Assembly (NCBI GenBank): GCA_947478985.1
Contig: CANJYC010000035.1
Span: forward strand, 1-12,128
Length of the DNA: 12,128 bases
Direction: 5' to 3'
Origin: Acidobacteriota bacterium
GTDB taxonomy: Bacteria; Acidobacteriota; Vicinamibacteria; Vicinamibacterales; UBA2999
Made by a program: the position numbers and the translations under genes
Notes under the pieces: model-generated
Database searches by the model: none
Told to the model about the DNA's origin: nothing
Seen by the model: the letters and a program-made list of their open reading frames with translations, nothing else
Shown here: in pieces, positions 6,553 to 12,128 of the stretch
Position numbering within the stretch: position 1 is the first letter of the stretch
Layout: every line of letters starts with the position of its first letter

Positions 6553-8096
6553 GTCAGGATGTCGGAAACGTGCCGCTTCCAGAGTGGGTCATTGTGCACC
6601 GGAAAATCGGTGCGGAAGTGGCATCCGCGGCTTTCTTTTCTTCGCATGGCCGCGCGCGCGATTAGCAAACCCACGGTGACGAGACTGCGGATGCGGCGGA
6701 ATTCGAGCTCGCTCTGGCGTGGACGCGGTGGCCGGGTCACGGCCTCCGACCAGCGATTCAGCTGCACGACCGCACCACTCAACCCGCCCTCGTCGCGAAA
6801 CAGTCCGACCGATCGCCACATCAGCTCGCGGACCTCGCTGGCGCTCGGAAAGGCCTCACCCGTCCCGCGCGACAACGGCCATTCTTCGGTCGTCCGCTCG
6901 GGCAGACTCCCAGGGGCCGGCGGATACATCATGGCTTCCGCGGCGCGGGCACCGAATACCAGGCCCTCGAGCAGCGAGTTGCTCGCCAGCCGATTGGCCC
7001 CGTGCACGCCCGTGCAGGCGACTTCGCCGGCCGCAAGCAGCCCGGGAATCGACGTCCGGCCATCGAGGTCCGTTTCGACACCGCCCATGAGGTAGTGCGC
7101 CGCCGGGCTGACGGGAATGCGGTCCGTCGCCAGATCAAGCCCCGCCCGCCTGCATGCTGCGGCGATCGTGGGAAAGCGTTCGTGGACCTGAATCGGATCG
7201 AGATGCTCCATCGTCAGGTACACGGGCGCCCGTGTCAGCTCGGACTCGGCCACCATGGCGCGCGCCACCAGATCGCGCGAGGCCAGATCCCCCGCGGCCT
7301 CGTAGCGCGACATGAAGGCCTCACCTCCCTGATTGGTGAGGCGTGCTCCCTCACCGCGCAGGGCCTCCGAGAGCAGGAACCGCGGCGACCCTTTCACGTT
7401 CAGGACGGTCGGATGGAACTGCACGAACTCGATGTCGACGATTCGCGCGCCCGCGAGCGCCGCCATCGCGATGCCGTCACCAGTCGCAATCGCCGGGTTG
7501 GTCGTCTCGCGATACACCTGACCGGCTCCGCCCGTGGCCAGCAGGGTATGCGTGGCCTTCACCGTGCCGCGATCGCCAGCGGTGGTCATATAGGTGGCGC
7601 CGAGGCACTTGTGCCCGTGCATGATCAGATCCGTGGCCAGCGCATCATCGAGGATGCGGATGCGCTTGTGAGAGGCGACACGGGACCAGAGGATCCGGCC
7701 GATCGCGCGCCCCGTGGCATCCTGCGCGTGCAGCACACGCCGCACACTGTGGGCCCCTTCACGGGTCAGCGACGGTTGACCGTTGGGCATCCGCTCGAAC
7801 TCGGCGCCCCAGTCGATCAGCTCCTGCACGTACTTGCGCCCCTCATGCACGAGCACGTCGACGGCCTCGGGCACGCAAAGACCGTCACCGGCCGCGATCG
7901 TGTCCCGCGCGTGGAGCTCCGGCGAGTCATCCGGGCCCACCGCCGCGGCGATCCCGCCCTGGGCGTAGCCGGTGTTGCTCTCGCTCGGATGCGCCTTGGT
8001 GAGGATGATGACCTCACCATGTTCCGCGAGCGAAATCGCGGCGCGCAAGCCGGCCACGCCGCTGCCGATCACCAGAAAATCCCCGAGCAGTTCCAC
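6549..8096 (-). CDS. nadB: L-aspartate oxidase
   Basis: FAD enzyme that oxidises L-aspartate to iminoaspartate, the first step of de novo NAD synthesis, with NadA using the product. It has 515 residues, close to the family's usual 510-540. The FAD dinucleotide-binding motif GSGVAGL is at 11-17, then NTGYAQGGIAA (41-51), TREGAHSVRRVLHAQDATG (111-129) and FVQFHPT (224-230). ALRGEGA (245-251), SPAAHYLMGGV (330-340) and GVHGANRLASNSLLEGLVFG (363-382) complete the active-site set. This signature and the position 2 residue neighbourhood favour NadB over SdhA/FrdA flavoproteins, and no Fe-S partner subunit is encoded nearby. The start is GTG (8094-8096) with AGGAT about 7 nt upstream. It diverges from aroB and reads into proS with a 4-nt overlap. 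nadA and nadC are not in the window. Confidence 0.95.
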   Translation of the reverse strand: MELLGDFLVIGSGVAGLRAAISLAEHGEVIILTKAHPSESNTGYAQGGIAAAVGPDDSPELHARDTIAAGDGLCVPEAVDVLVHEGRKYVQELIDWGAEFERMPNGQPSLTREGAHSVRRVLHAQDATGRAIGRILWSRVASHKRIRILDDALATDLIMHGHKCLGATYMTTAGDRGTVKATHTLLATGGAGQVYRETTNPAIATGDGIAMAALAGARIVDIEFVQFHPTVLNVKGSPRFLLSEALRGEGARLTNQGGEAFMSRYEAAGDLASRDLVARAMVAESELTRAPVYLTMEHLDPIQVHERFPTIAAACRRAGLDLATDRIPVSPAAHYLMGGVETDLDGRTSIPGLLAAGEVACTGVHGANRLASNSLLEGLVFGARAAEAMMYPPAPGSLPERTTEEWPLSRGTGEAFPSASEVRELMWRSVGLFRDEGGLSGAVVQLNRWSEAVTRPPRPRQSELEFRRIRSLVTVGLLIARAAMRRKESRGCHFRTDFPVHNDPLWKRHVSDILT

Positions 8097-8152
8097 GGTG
8101 CTATCCTATCAATCCGCCCTTGAACATAGATATAGATACCGAGCAGAATCCC
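8097..8152. promoter_or_regulatory. Divergent nadB/aroB control region, AT-rich
   Basis: If aroB starts at GTG 8153, 56 bp separate the two start codons. The segment 8123-8138 is AT-rich in a GC-rich setting and holds a direct repeat of ATAGAT (8126-8131 and 8132-8137, read as ATAGATATAGAT). It probably contains -10 elements for one or both genes, for example TATAGA at 8131-8136. I cannot assign a -35/-10 pair on either strand. AGGAT at about 8104-8108 on the minus strand is the nadB ribosome site. Confidence 0.35.
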
Positions 8153-9229
8153 GTGCGCGTCGACGTCCTGGCAGGGACACATGGGTCCGCGATCTGGATC
8201 GGCAACGGCATCGCCGATCGCCTCGCGTCGCTGCTGGACGAGCACGGCGTCGGTGCGCGGCGCTTCGTGGTGTCGAGCCCCGTCATCTGGCAATTCCACG
8301 GTGAGCGGATCCAGCGCGCGCTCGGCGCCATCGAGCCAATCCTGCTGCCGGACGGCGAACGCCACAAGAACCTCCAAGTGGCCTCGCGCGCGTATGAGGC
8401 ACTCATCCGCGGCGGTGCCGACCGCGGCAGTGCCATCGTGGCGGTCGGAGGCGGCGTCATTGGCGACAGCGCCGGGTTCATCGCCGCGACCTACCTCCGT
8501 GGCATCACGCTCGTACAGGTGCCCACGACACTGCTGGCACAGGTCGACAGCTCAATCGGCGGTAAGGTCGGCGTCAACCATACCCTTGGCAAGAATCTCA
8601 TCGGCGCATTCCACCAGCCGGCGGTCGTTGCCATCGATCCGCTGCTGCTCGGCACGCTGCCGCGCCGCGAGTTCCGCTCGGGCCTGTATGAGGTCGTGAA
8701 ATACGGGATGATCGCGAGCCGCAGCCTCTTCGATCGGATCGTCGCGAACCCGAAAGCGATCTTCGCGCGTGACCCCGCCGTGCTGACACCGGCGATTGTC
8801 GAGTCGTGCCGGATCAAGGCGGACGTCGTCACCAAGGATGAGCGCGAGGGGGGGCTCCGTCGGATCCTCAACTTTGGCCACACCGTGGGTCATGCGCTCG
8901 AGGCCGTCACCCGGTACCGCCGATTCCGTCACGGCGAAGCCATTGCCTACGGCATGCTTGCCGCCGCCGATCTCGCCGTAGCGCGTGGCGCCCTGGCCGA
9001 CAGCGACCGCCAGGCACTCGCCGCGCTCATCACAAAGCTTGGTCCGCTACCCGCGATTGCCGACCTTTCCATCGCGGAGGTCCTCGAGGCGGTCCGGCGC
9101 GACAAGAAAGTGGTTAACGGCCGGCTGCACTTCGTCATCGCCATTGCCATCGGCTCGACAATAACCGTAGATGACGTGACCGAAGACGAACTCCGCGCCG
9201 TCCTGCAGCGGCTCGGCATGACGGCCTGA
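8153..9229 (+). CDS. aroB: 3-dehydroquinate synthase
   Basis: Second enzyme of the shikimate pathway. It converts 3-deoxy-D-arabino-heptulosonate 7-phosphate to 3-dehydroquinate, using NAD and a divalent metal in the cytoplasm. With GTG 8153 the protein is 358 residues, the normal family size. The NAD-binding VGGGVIGD lies near 98-105, then TLLAQVDSSIGGKVGVNH (126-143). Metal ligands by alignment to fungal DHQS are E180 (GLYEVVKYGM), H243 (LNFGHTVGH) and H260 (HGEAIAYGM). An in-frame TTG at 8120 would add 11 residues, but those codons include two rare ATA codons and occupy the AT-rich spacer. I therefore prefer GTG 8153, where GAG lies 9 nt upstream, although neither ribosome site is strong. 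It has no same-strand partner: the next gene begins about 200 bp downstream. Confidence 0.94.
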   Translation: MRVDVLAGTHGSAIWIGNGIADRLASLLDEHGVGARRFVVSSPVIWQFHGERIQRALGAIEPILLPDGERHKNLQVASRAYEALIRGGADRGSAIVAVGGGVIGDSAGFIAATYLRGITLVQVPTTLLAQVDSSIGGKVGVNHTLGKNLIGAFHQPAVVAIDPLLLGTLPRREFRSGLYEVVKYGMIASRSLFDRIVANPKAIFARDPAVLTPAIVESCRIKADVVTKDEREGGLRRILNFGHTVGHALEAVTRYRRFRHGEAIAYGMLAAADLAVARGALADSDRQALAALITKLGPLPAIADLSIAEVLEAVRRDKKVVNGRLHFVIAIAIGSTITVDDVTEDELRAVLQRLGMTA

Positions 9230-9427
9230 AAATTTCCGCAGGCCCTGAATTTCTCGTGGACACTGCCCTCGTCTGAGGACGGGTGCATCAGCGTGGCGAG
9301 GACAGAACGAACGGGCCCCGCGTGAGCGGTTCGGCATCGCCTGAATTCCACCGCAAATCCCGCGTCGACCAGCGCCAGGGAAGGCGGTCCTGTTCTTGCT
9401 GGGTGCTGTGACAGTACAGGCCCTCCA
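9230..9427 (+). other. Spacer between aroB and the redox operon; leader and weak hairpins
   Basis: This 198-bp stretch shows no coding potential that I trust. A short hairpin CTCGTC-TGAG-GACGGG (9268-9283, one G-T pair) could end aroB transcription, but no T-run follows. The operon promoter must lie here if the five downstream genes are independently transcribed, yet I find no convincing -35/-10 pair. Just before the TTG start, CCTGT (9389-9393) can pair with ACAGG (9416-9420), which includes the candidate AGG ribosome site. That is a weak hint of a structured leader. Confidence 0.3.
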
Positions 9428-9964
9428 TTGAAGACATTCGTGCTCGCTCCACGTCGAACCGCGCTGCTCCTGGCAGTGCTCGCCCTCTGCACTGGCGGCA
9501 CGGCCTGCGTTCAGGCCCAACCGCCCACCGATACTGGTCAGTTCGACCTGACAACGCCGAGCAGTCCGACTCCGAGCGTGGGACCGAGTCCTGCACCTGT
9601 CCCGAGTCCGGCGCCCGTCCCAAGTCCGACACCTGGTCCGGGCTCGACACCAACGCCAACACCGGCGCCTGCGCCTGCGCCAGCCCCTACTGCACAAGCG
9701 GTGTCGTACGAGCAGGATCTGAAGCCCATCTTCAATGGCGACTGCGTGTCGTGCCACTCGACGTCACGGCCACAGGGTCGGTACTCGATGTCCACGTATG
9801 CCCAGGTCATGGCTGCGGTCCAACCCGGAAACGCCCGGTCCACCCTAGTCGTCACCACCCAGTCCAACGGCAGCATGTACCGGTACTTCAGCGGCAACCG
9901 AGCGGCAAAGGCGGATCTGGTGAAGCGCTGGGTCGTGAATTTCAACGCACAGCAATCGCGATGA
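9428..9964 (+). CDS. Exported mono-haem c-type cytochrome with a Pro-rich linker
   Basis: Likely an envelope electron carrier; its partner and potential are unknown. The 178 residues divide into three parts. An N-terminal signal (MKTFVLAPRR then a Leu/Ala-rich core) ends near GGTAC at 23-27. That is a poor lipobox, so both lipoprotein processing at C27 and Sec cleavage after AQA are possible. A Pro/Ser/Thr/Ala linker spans about 42-90, and a C-terminal domain of about 88 residues contains CVSCH at 106-110, one covalent c-haem site. The context DLKPIFNGDCVSCH and the later PGNARSTL and GSMYRYFSG resemble the small planctomycete-type (PSCyt-like) cytochrome domains; M130 could be a distal ligand. 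The start is TTG 9428 with AGG 7 nt upstream, giving a Lys at position 2 typical of signal peptides; GTG 9440 is possible. The stop overlaps the next ATG by 4 nt (ATGA), making it the first gene of the redox operon. Confidence 0.82.
   Translation: MKTFVLAPRRTALLLAVLALCTGGTACVQAQPPTDTGQFDLTTPSSPTPSVGPSPAPVPSPAPVPSPTPGPGSTPTPTPAPAPAPAPTAQAVSYEQDLKPIFNGDCVSCHSTSRPQGRYSMSTYAQVMAAVQPGNARSTLVVTTQSNGSMYRYFSGNRAAKADLVKRWVVNFNAQQSR
9584..9637 (+). repeat. Three 18-bp tandem repeats in the cytochrome linker
   Basis: Imperfect units at 9584-9601, 9602-9619 and 9620-9637 encode PSPAPV, PSPAPV and PSPTPG in frame. The repeat continues downstream as TPTPTPAPAPAPAP with less regular DNA. Such a tract can vary in length by slippage and would change the reach of the haem domain from its anchor. 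Confidence 0.75.
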
Positions 9965-10533
9965 CCAACACCACCCCGCGCTCCATCGCCCGTCATCGCC
10001 GGCTTGCACCTGGTCGACTGTTCCACTGCCTGGCCGCGCTGATGCTCGTGATCGCCGCGCATCCGGCACTGGCCGCGCCGCCGCCGACTCCCGGTCAGCC
10101 GGCGCCCGCACTGACCCTGACGGCGCAGGACGGGAGCCAGGTAACGCTCGCAGGGTTACGGGGCCGTCCGGTGCTGGTGGATTTCTGGGCGAGCTGGTGT
10201 GTGCCCTGCCGAATTTCCGTGCCGGCGCTCGACGACCTCTATCAGGAATTCCACGCGCGCGGGCTCGAGGTCATGGCCATCAACGTTGATGAACACGCCA
10301 AGGACGCCCACGCCTTTCTTGCCGGCCGGAAGTACACGATGCCGATCTTCTACGACCCCAAAGGGGTGAGTCCTGGTGTGGCAGGCGTGGTAGGCATGCC
10401 GACGTCCTTTCTCGTCGGCCGCGACGGACGGATCCGCTTCGTGCACCTCGGATACTCCGATAAGGTGATGGAGAGCTATCGGCGCGAGATCGCACTGCTC
10501 CTCTCCGAGCCCGCGCCGGATGCGTCAAGGTGA
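9961..10533 (+). CDS. TlpA/ResA-like exported thioredoxin-fold protein
   Basis: Probable periplasmic thiol-disulfide oxidoreductase. The 190 residues begin with an N-terminal signal or anchor (positively charged to residue 20, hydrophobic 22-33, HPALA near 34-38). An AlkC/Redoxin-type TlpA domain follows from PGQPAPALTLTAQDG (44-58). The active site is WASWCVPC, with C80 and C83, and the cis-proline is in GMPTSF (P147). Family members reduce haem-binding cysteines before haem attachment or act on other envelope disulfides. Both roles suit this operon, which has two CxxCH proteins and a Cys-tailed lipoprotein. The ATG at 9961 overlaps the cytochrome stop (ATGA), which fixes the start; the same frame is open upstream to 9751, but that stretch is a shadow of the cytochrome gene. 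The gene ends at the TGA adjoining the DUF4266 start region. The physiological substrate is inferred, not shown. Confidence 0.9.
   Translation: MTNTTPRSIARHRRLAPGRLFHCLAALMLVIAAHPALAAPPPTPGQPAPALTLTAQDGSQVTLAGLRGRPVLVDFWASWCVPCRISVPALDDLYQEFHARGLEVMAINVDEHAKDAHAFLAGRKYTMPIFYDPKGVSPGVAGVVGMPTSFLVGRDGRIRFVHLGYSDKVMESYRREIALLLSEPAPDASR
10527..10530 (+). promoter_or_regulatory. Ribosome binding site choosing the third DUF4266 start
   Basis: AAGG lies 8 nt before ATG 10539. GTG 10530 and ATG 10533 are in the same frame but overlap or abut this site, so 10539 is the best start. The site falls inside the last codons of the TlpA-like gene. Confidence 0.6.
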
Positions 10534-10538
10534 TGCCA

Positions 10539-10769
10539 ATGAACAGGACTCTTCGTCGCGTGGTGGGTACGCTGATTCTGGCCGGGGCGGCGATGGCCGG
10601 AGCGGGCTGCGCCACCGTCCAGCCCTGGCAGCGCGGATTGCTGTCGAAAGAACCGATGATGTTCGATCCCGATGCTGCCCGTGCGTCATACAACGAACAC
10701 TGGATGACGTCCCGTGAGGGTTCCGCCGGCGGATTCGGTCTGCAGGGAGGCGGTTGCGGATGCAAGTGA
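10539..10769 (+). CDS. DUF4266 small lipoprotein with a C-terminal GGGCGCK tail
   Basis: Function unknown. The 76 residues match what I know of the DUF4266 family: a signal peptide, GCATVQPWQRG straight after the processing site, a short middle, SREGSAGG, and a glycine-rich end with two cysteines. The N-terminus (MNRTLRR, hydrophobic 9-22) and C24 suggest lipidation and membrane anchoring, though the residues before C24 (AGAG) are a weak lipobox. W30, the SRE at 58-60 and the terminal GGGCGCK (70-76, C73 and C75) look like the conserved points. Two cysteines one residue apart in a flexible Gly tail could bind metal or haem, form a thioether or disulfide, or be a substrate of the TlpA-like protein encoded just upstream. 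It begins 5 nt after the TlpA stop and ends 22 nt before the DUF3570 gene, so co-translation is likely. Confidence 0.85.
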   Translation: MNRTLRRVVGTLILAGAAMAGAGCATVQPWQRGLLSKEPMMFDPDAARASYNEHWMTSREGSAGGFGLQGGGCGCK

Positions 10770-10791
10770 TCGCCTCCGCCATGGCCCGCCC

Positions 10792-11850
10792 ATGACACGC
10801 TGGCGACTCTGGGCTGCGCTCGGCGTGCTGGCGTTCGGATGGCTGGCCACGACCAACTGGGCACAGGACCAGATCACGGTGCACGTCCACGAATTTCAGG
10901 ATACGCGCGGCGTGACCGTCCTCTCACCGCTCGTGACGCTGGACAAGGACTTCACCGACCGCACCGGGCTGCGCACACGCTTCGGCGTGGACGCGGTCAG
11001 CGCCTCATCGGATTCCTGTGCGCGCTGCCACGCGCAGGGTGCCTCGAACGGCCGCTTGTTCGCCAGCGCCAGCGTCGTGCGAACGTTGGGAGACACCAAG
11101 GTCAGCTTCGGCGGCGAAATCAGCCGCGAGAATTTCTACGCGGCTGACACCGGCATGGTGTCCGTCACGCGCGCGCTGAACAAGGCCAACACCGTGGTCG
11201 GGGCCGGATACAGCCTTTCCTTCAACCGACCGGTGCTCCACCCGGGCGAAGACGTCGAACATCAGCAGGGCCACGACCTCTATGCGTCGCTGACGCAGAC
11301 GCTGACGCGCACCACCATCGTCCAGCTCGCTTACGACTTCAACTATGTCTCCGGCTATCAGAGCAGCCAGTTCCTCCGGACCTCGGTCAACAAGACGATG
11401 ATGCTCGGCGTCACCCCGGACGTCCGCACGCGGCAGGCGTTCACCGTGCGACTTCGACAGGGTCTGCCCGCCAGGACATTCCTTGAAGGCGACTACCGCT
11501 TCTACCGTGATGACTGGGCGCTGCGCTCGACCTCACTCAGCCTCGGTCTCACACACGACCTGACCGACCGTGTCAGTGCCGGCGTGACCTACCGCTGGTA
11601 CGACCAGCTCGGCGCATTCTTTTATCGACCGTCGTACGTCGGCAACCCGCAGTTCTTCACCGGCGACTTCCGGCTGGCGCCCTTCAGCTCCGGCCTGACC
11701 AGCGCCAGGGTCGTCATCACGCCCAGGAACGGCATGTGGGGCTTCGCCGCCGGCACCGCGTTCGACCTCGAGTACTCCAGGTATCTCGCCAACACGAAGT
11801 ATCAGGCGGCCATCTTCTCGGCCGGGCTGAAGATTCCGCTGTCGCACTGA
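10792..11850 (+). CDS. DUF3570 outer-membrane beta-barrel protein with a c-haem motif
   Basis: Function unknown; the family is predicted to form an outer-membrane beta-barrel. The 352 residues start with a signal peptide (MTRWRLW, hydrophobic to about 20, cleavage near NWAQ at 22-25). The region VHEFQDTRGVTVLSPLV matches the DUF3570 N-terminus. From about residue 85 to the end there are alternating polar/hydrophobic strands rich in Tyr, Phe, Arg and Thr (for example SAGVTYRWY, TSLSLGLTHDL), closing with FSAGLKIPLSH, typical of barrels. The odd feature is DAVSASS (67-73) followed by CARCH (76-80). The first resembles the ApbE flavinylation consensus Dxx[ST][GA]A[ST], imperfect at position 6, and the second is a covalent c-haem site. 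Either cofactor would sit before the first strands. ATG 10792 is the first ATG in frame; the ribosome site is weak. The stop overlaps the apbE start by 1 nt. Confidence 0.85.
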   Translation: MTRWRLWAALGVLAFGWLATTNWAQDQITVHVHEFQDTRGVTVLSPLVTLDKDFTDRTGLRTRFGVDAVSASSDSCARCHAQGASNGRLFASASVVRTLGDTKVSFGGEISRENFYAADTGMVSVTRALNKANTVVGAGYSLSFNRPVLHPGEDVEHQQGHDLYASLTQTLTRTTIVQLAYDFNYVSGYQSSQFLRTSVNKTMMLGVTPDVRTRQAFTVRLRQGLPARTFLEGDYRFYRDDWALRSTSLSLGLTHDLTDRVSAGVTYRWYDQLGAFFYRPSYVGNPQFFTGDFRLAPFSSGLTSARVVITPRNGMWGFAAGTAFDLEYSRYLANTKYQAAIFSAGLKIPLSH

Positions 11851-12128
11851 TGCGCTCGCAACCGCACTGCAGGCACTCGCCAGCCACCCCGCATTCCCGT
11901 GTGCTCATGGTGGTGTCGGCACTGATGCTGTTCGTCGTGGCGGGCGCGTACCGGCCCGTCGAGGCGCAGGGTCCGGAGGTCACACGCGAGCGCCGCTACA
12001 TGATGGGCACCTCAATCGAGGTGCGGACGTGGGGAGGCACGCCGGCGGTCCGGGCCGCGGCCGTCAACGACGCCTTCGTCGCCTTCGCCGATGTCGACCT
12101 GATGATGAGCAACTATCGGGATGACAGC
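11850..12128 (+). CDS. apbE: FAD:protein FMN transferase ApbE, N-terminal part (runs off the right edge)
   Basis: ApbE attaches FMN from FAD to a Thr or Ser of exported target proteins through a phosphodiester bond, outside the inner membrane. The 93 codons present show a signal peptide (hydrophobic 18-32, cleavage near VEAQ at 37-40). The family N-terminus follows: RERRYMMGTSIEVRTWG (46-62), a helix with AVNDAFVAFADVD, and LMMSNYRDDS (84-93), equivalent to the lmS.y..dS motif. The catalytic core and metal-binding residues lie beyond the window. The ATG overlaps the DUF3570 stop (TGATG), implying coupled translation and a functional link. Its natural target is likely encoded nearby; the DUF3570 protein is the only product in the window with a motif resembling the flavinylation consensus. 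Confidence 0.9.
   Translation, partial: MRSQPHCRHSPATPHSRVLMVVSALMLFVVAGAYRPVEAQGPEVTRERRYMMGTSIEVRTWGGTPAVRAAAVNDAFVAFADVDLMMSNYRDDS

Noticed and set aside
5116..7095. Open frame of 659 codons on the plus strand opposite proS and nadB
   Set aside because: It is a GC-driven antisense shadow: His/Arg-rich, with no recognisable domain, crossing the boundary of two well-conserved genes on the other strand.
7002..8123. Open frame of 373 codons on the plus strand opposite nadB
   Set aside because: Antisense to the conserved NadB motifs and ending in the divergent control region; no domain is seen.
9428..9520. Twin-arginine signal on the cytochrome (PRRTALLL)
   Set aside because: The RR is not followed by the usual F-L-K pattern, and c-type cytochromes are exported unfolded by Sec before haem attachment.

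Overview
This window is high-GC bacterial chromosome with mostly housekeeping genes and one accessory redox operon at its right end. No gene names the organism. The GC-rich composition, the short archaeal/eukaryote-type prolyl-tRNA synthetase, a Gram-negative envelope (an outer-membrane beta-barrel protein and a lipoprotein) and the GTG/TTG starts fit Gemmatimonadota or a related soil phylum. That placement is an inference and is tentative. There are no rRNA or tRNA genes, CRISPR arrays, insertion sequences or phage genes.

Left part (1-4941). The N-terminal half of smc (chromosome condensation) runs leftward off the window edge. Upstream of it on the same strand is a secreted S41 carboxyl-terminal processing protease. 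Divergent from the protease is tatA-tatC, which encodes twin-arginine protein export. tatA has a near-consensus sigma-70-type promoter whose -10 box lies inside a perfect 7-bp dyad.

Middle (4942-9229). The 150-bp gap between convergent tatC and proS holds an unusually large imperfect palindrome, with about 40 possible base pairs over 131 nt. nadB (L-aspartate oxidase, NAD synthesis) and proS are translationally coupled leftward through an ATGA overlap. aroB (3-dehydroquinate synthase, shikimate pathway) diverges from nadB across a short AT-rich spacer.

Right part (9230-12128). Five tightly packed rightward genes form one putative envelope redox operon. In order they are a proline-linker mono-haem c-type cytochrome, a TlpA-like thioredoxin, a small DUF4266 lipoprotein ending in GGGCGCK, a DUF3570 outer-membrane barrel protein, and the start of ApbE (FAD:protein FMN transferase), which is cut by the window edge. 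The barrel protein carries a c-haem motif (CARCH) three residues after DAVSASS, which resembles the ApbE flavinylation consensus. Together the genes suggest an uncharacterised outer-membrane module that could hold haem and covalent flavin. TlpA would supply reduced cysteines and ApbE would supply the flavin. This operon is the best candidate in the window for an undescribed system; its function here is inference.
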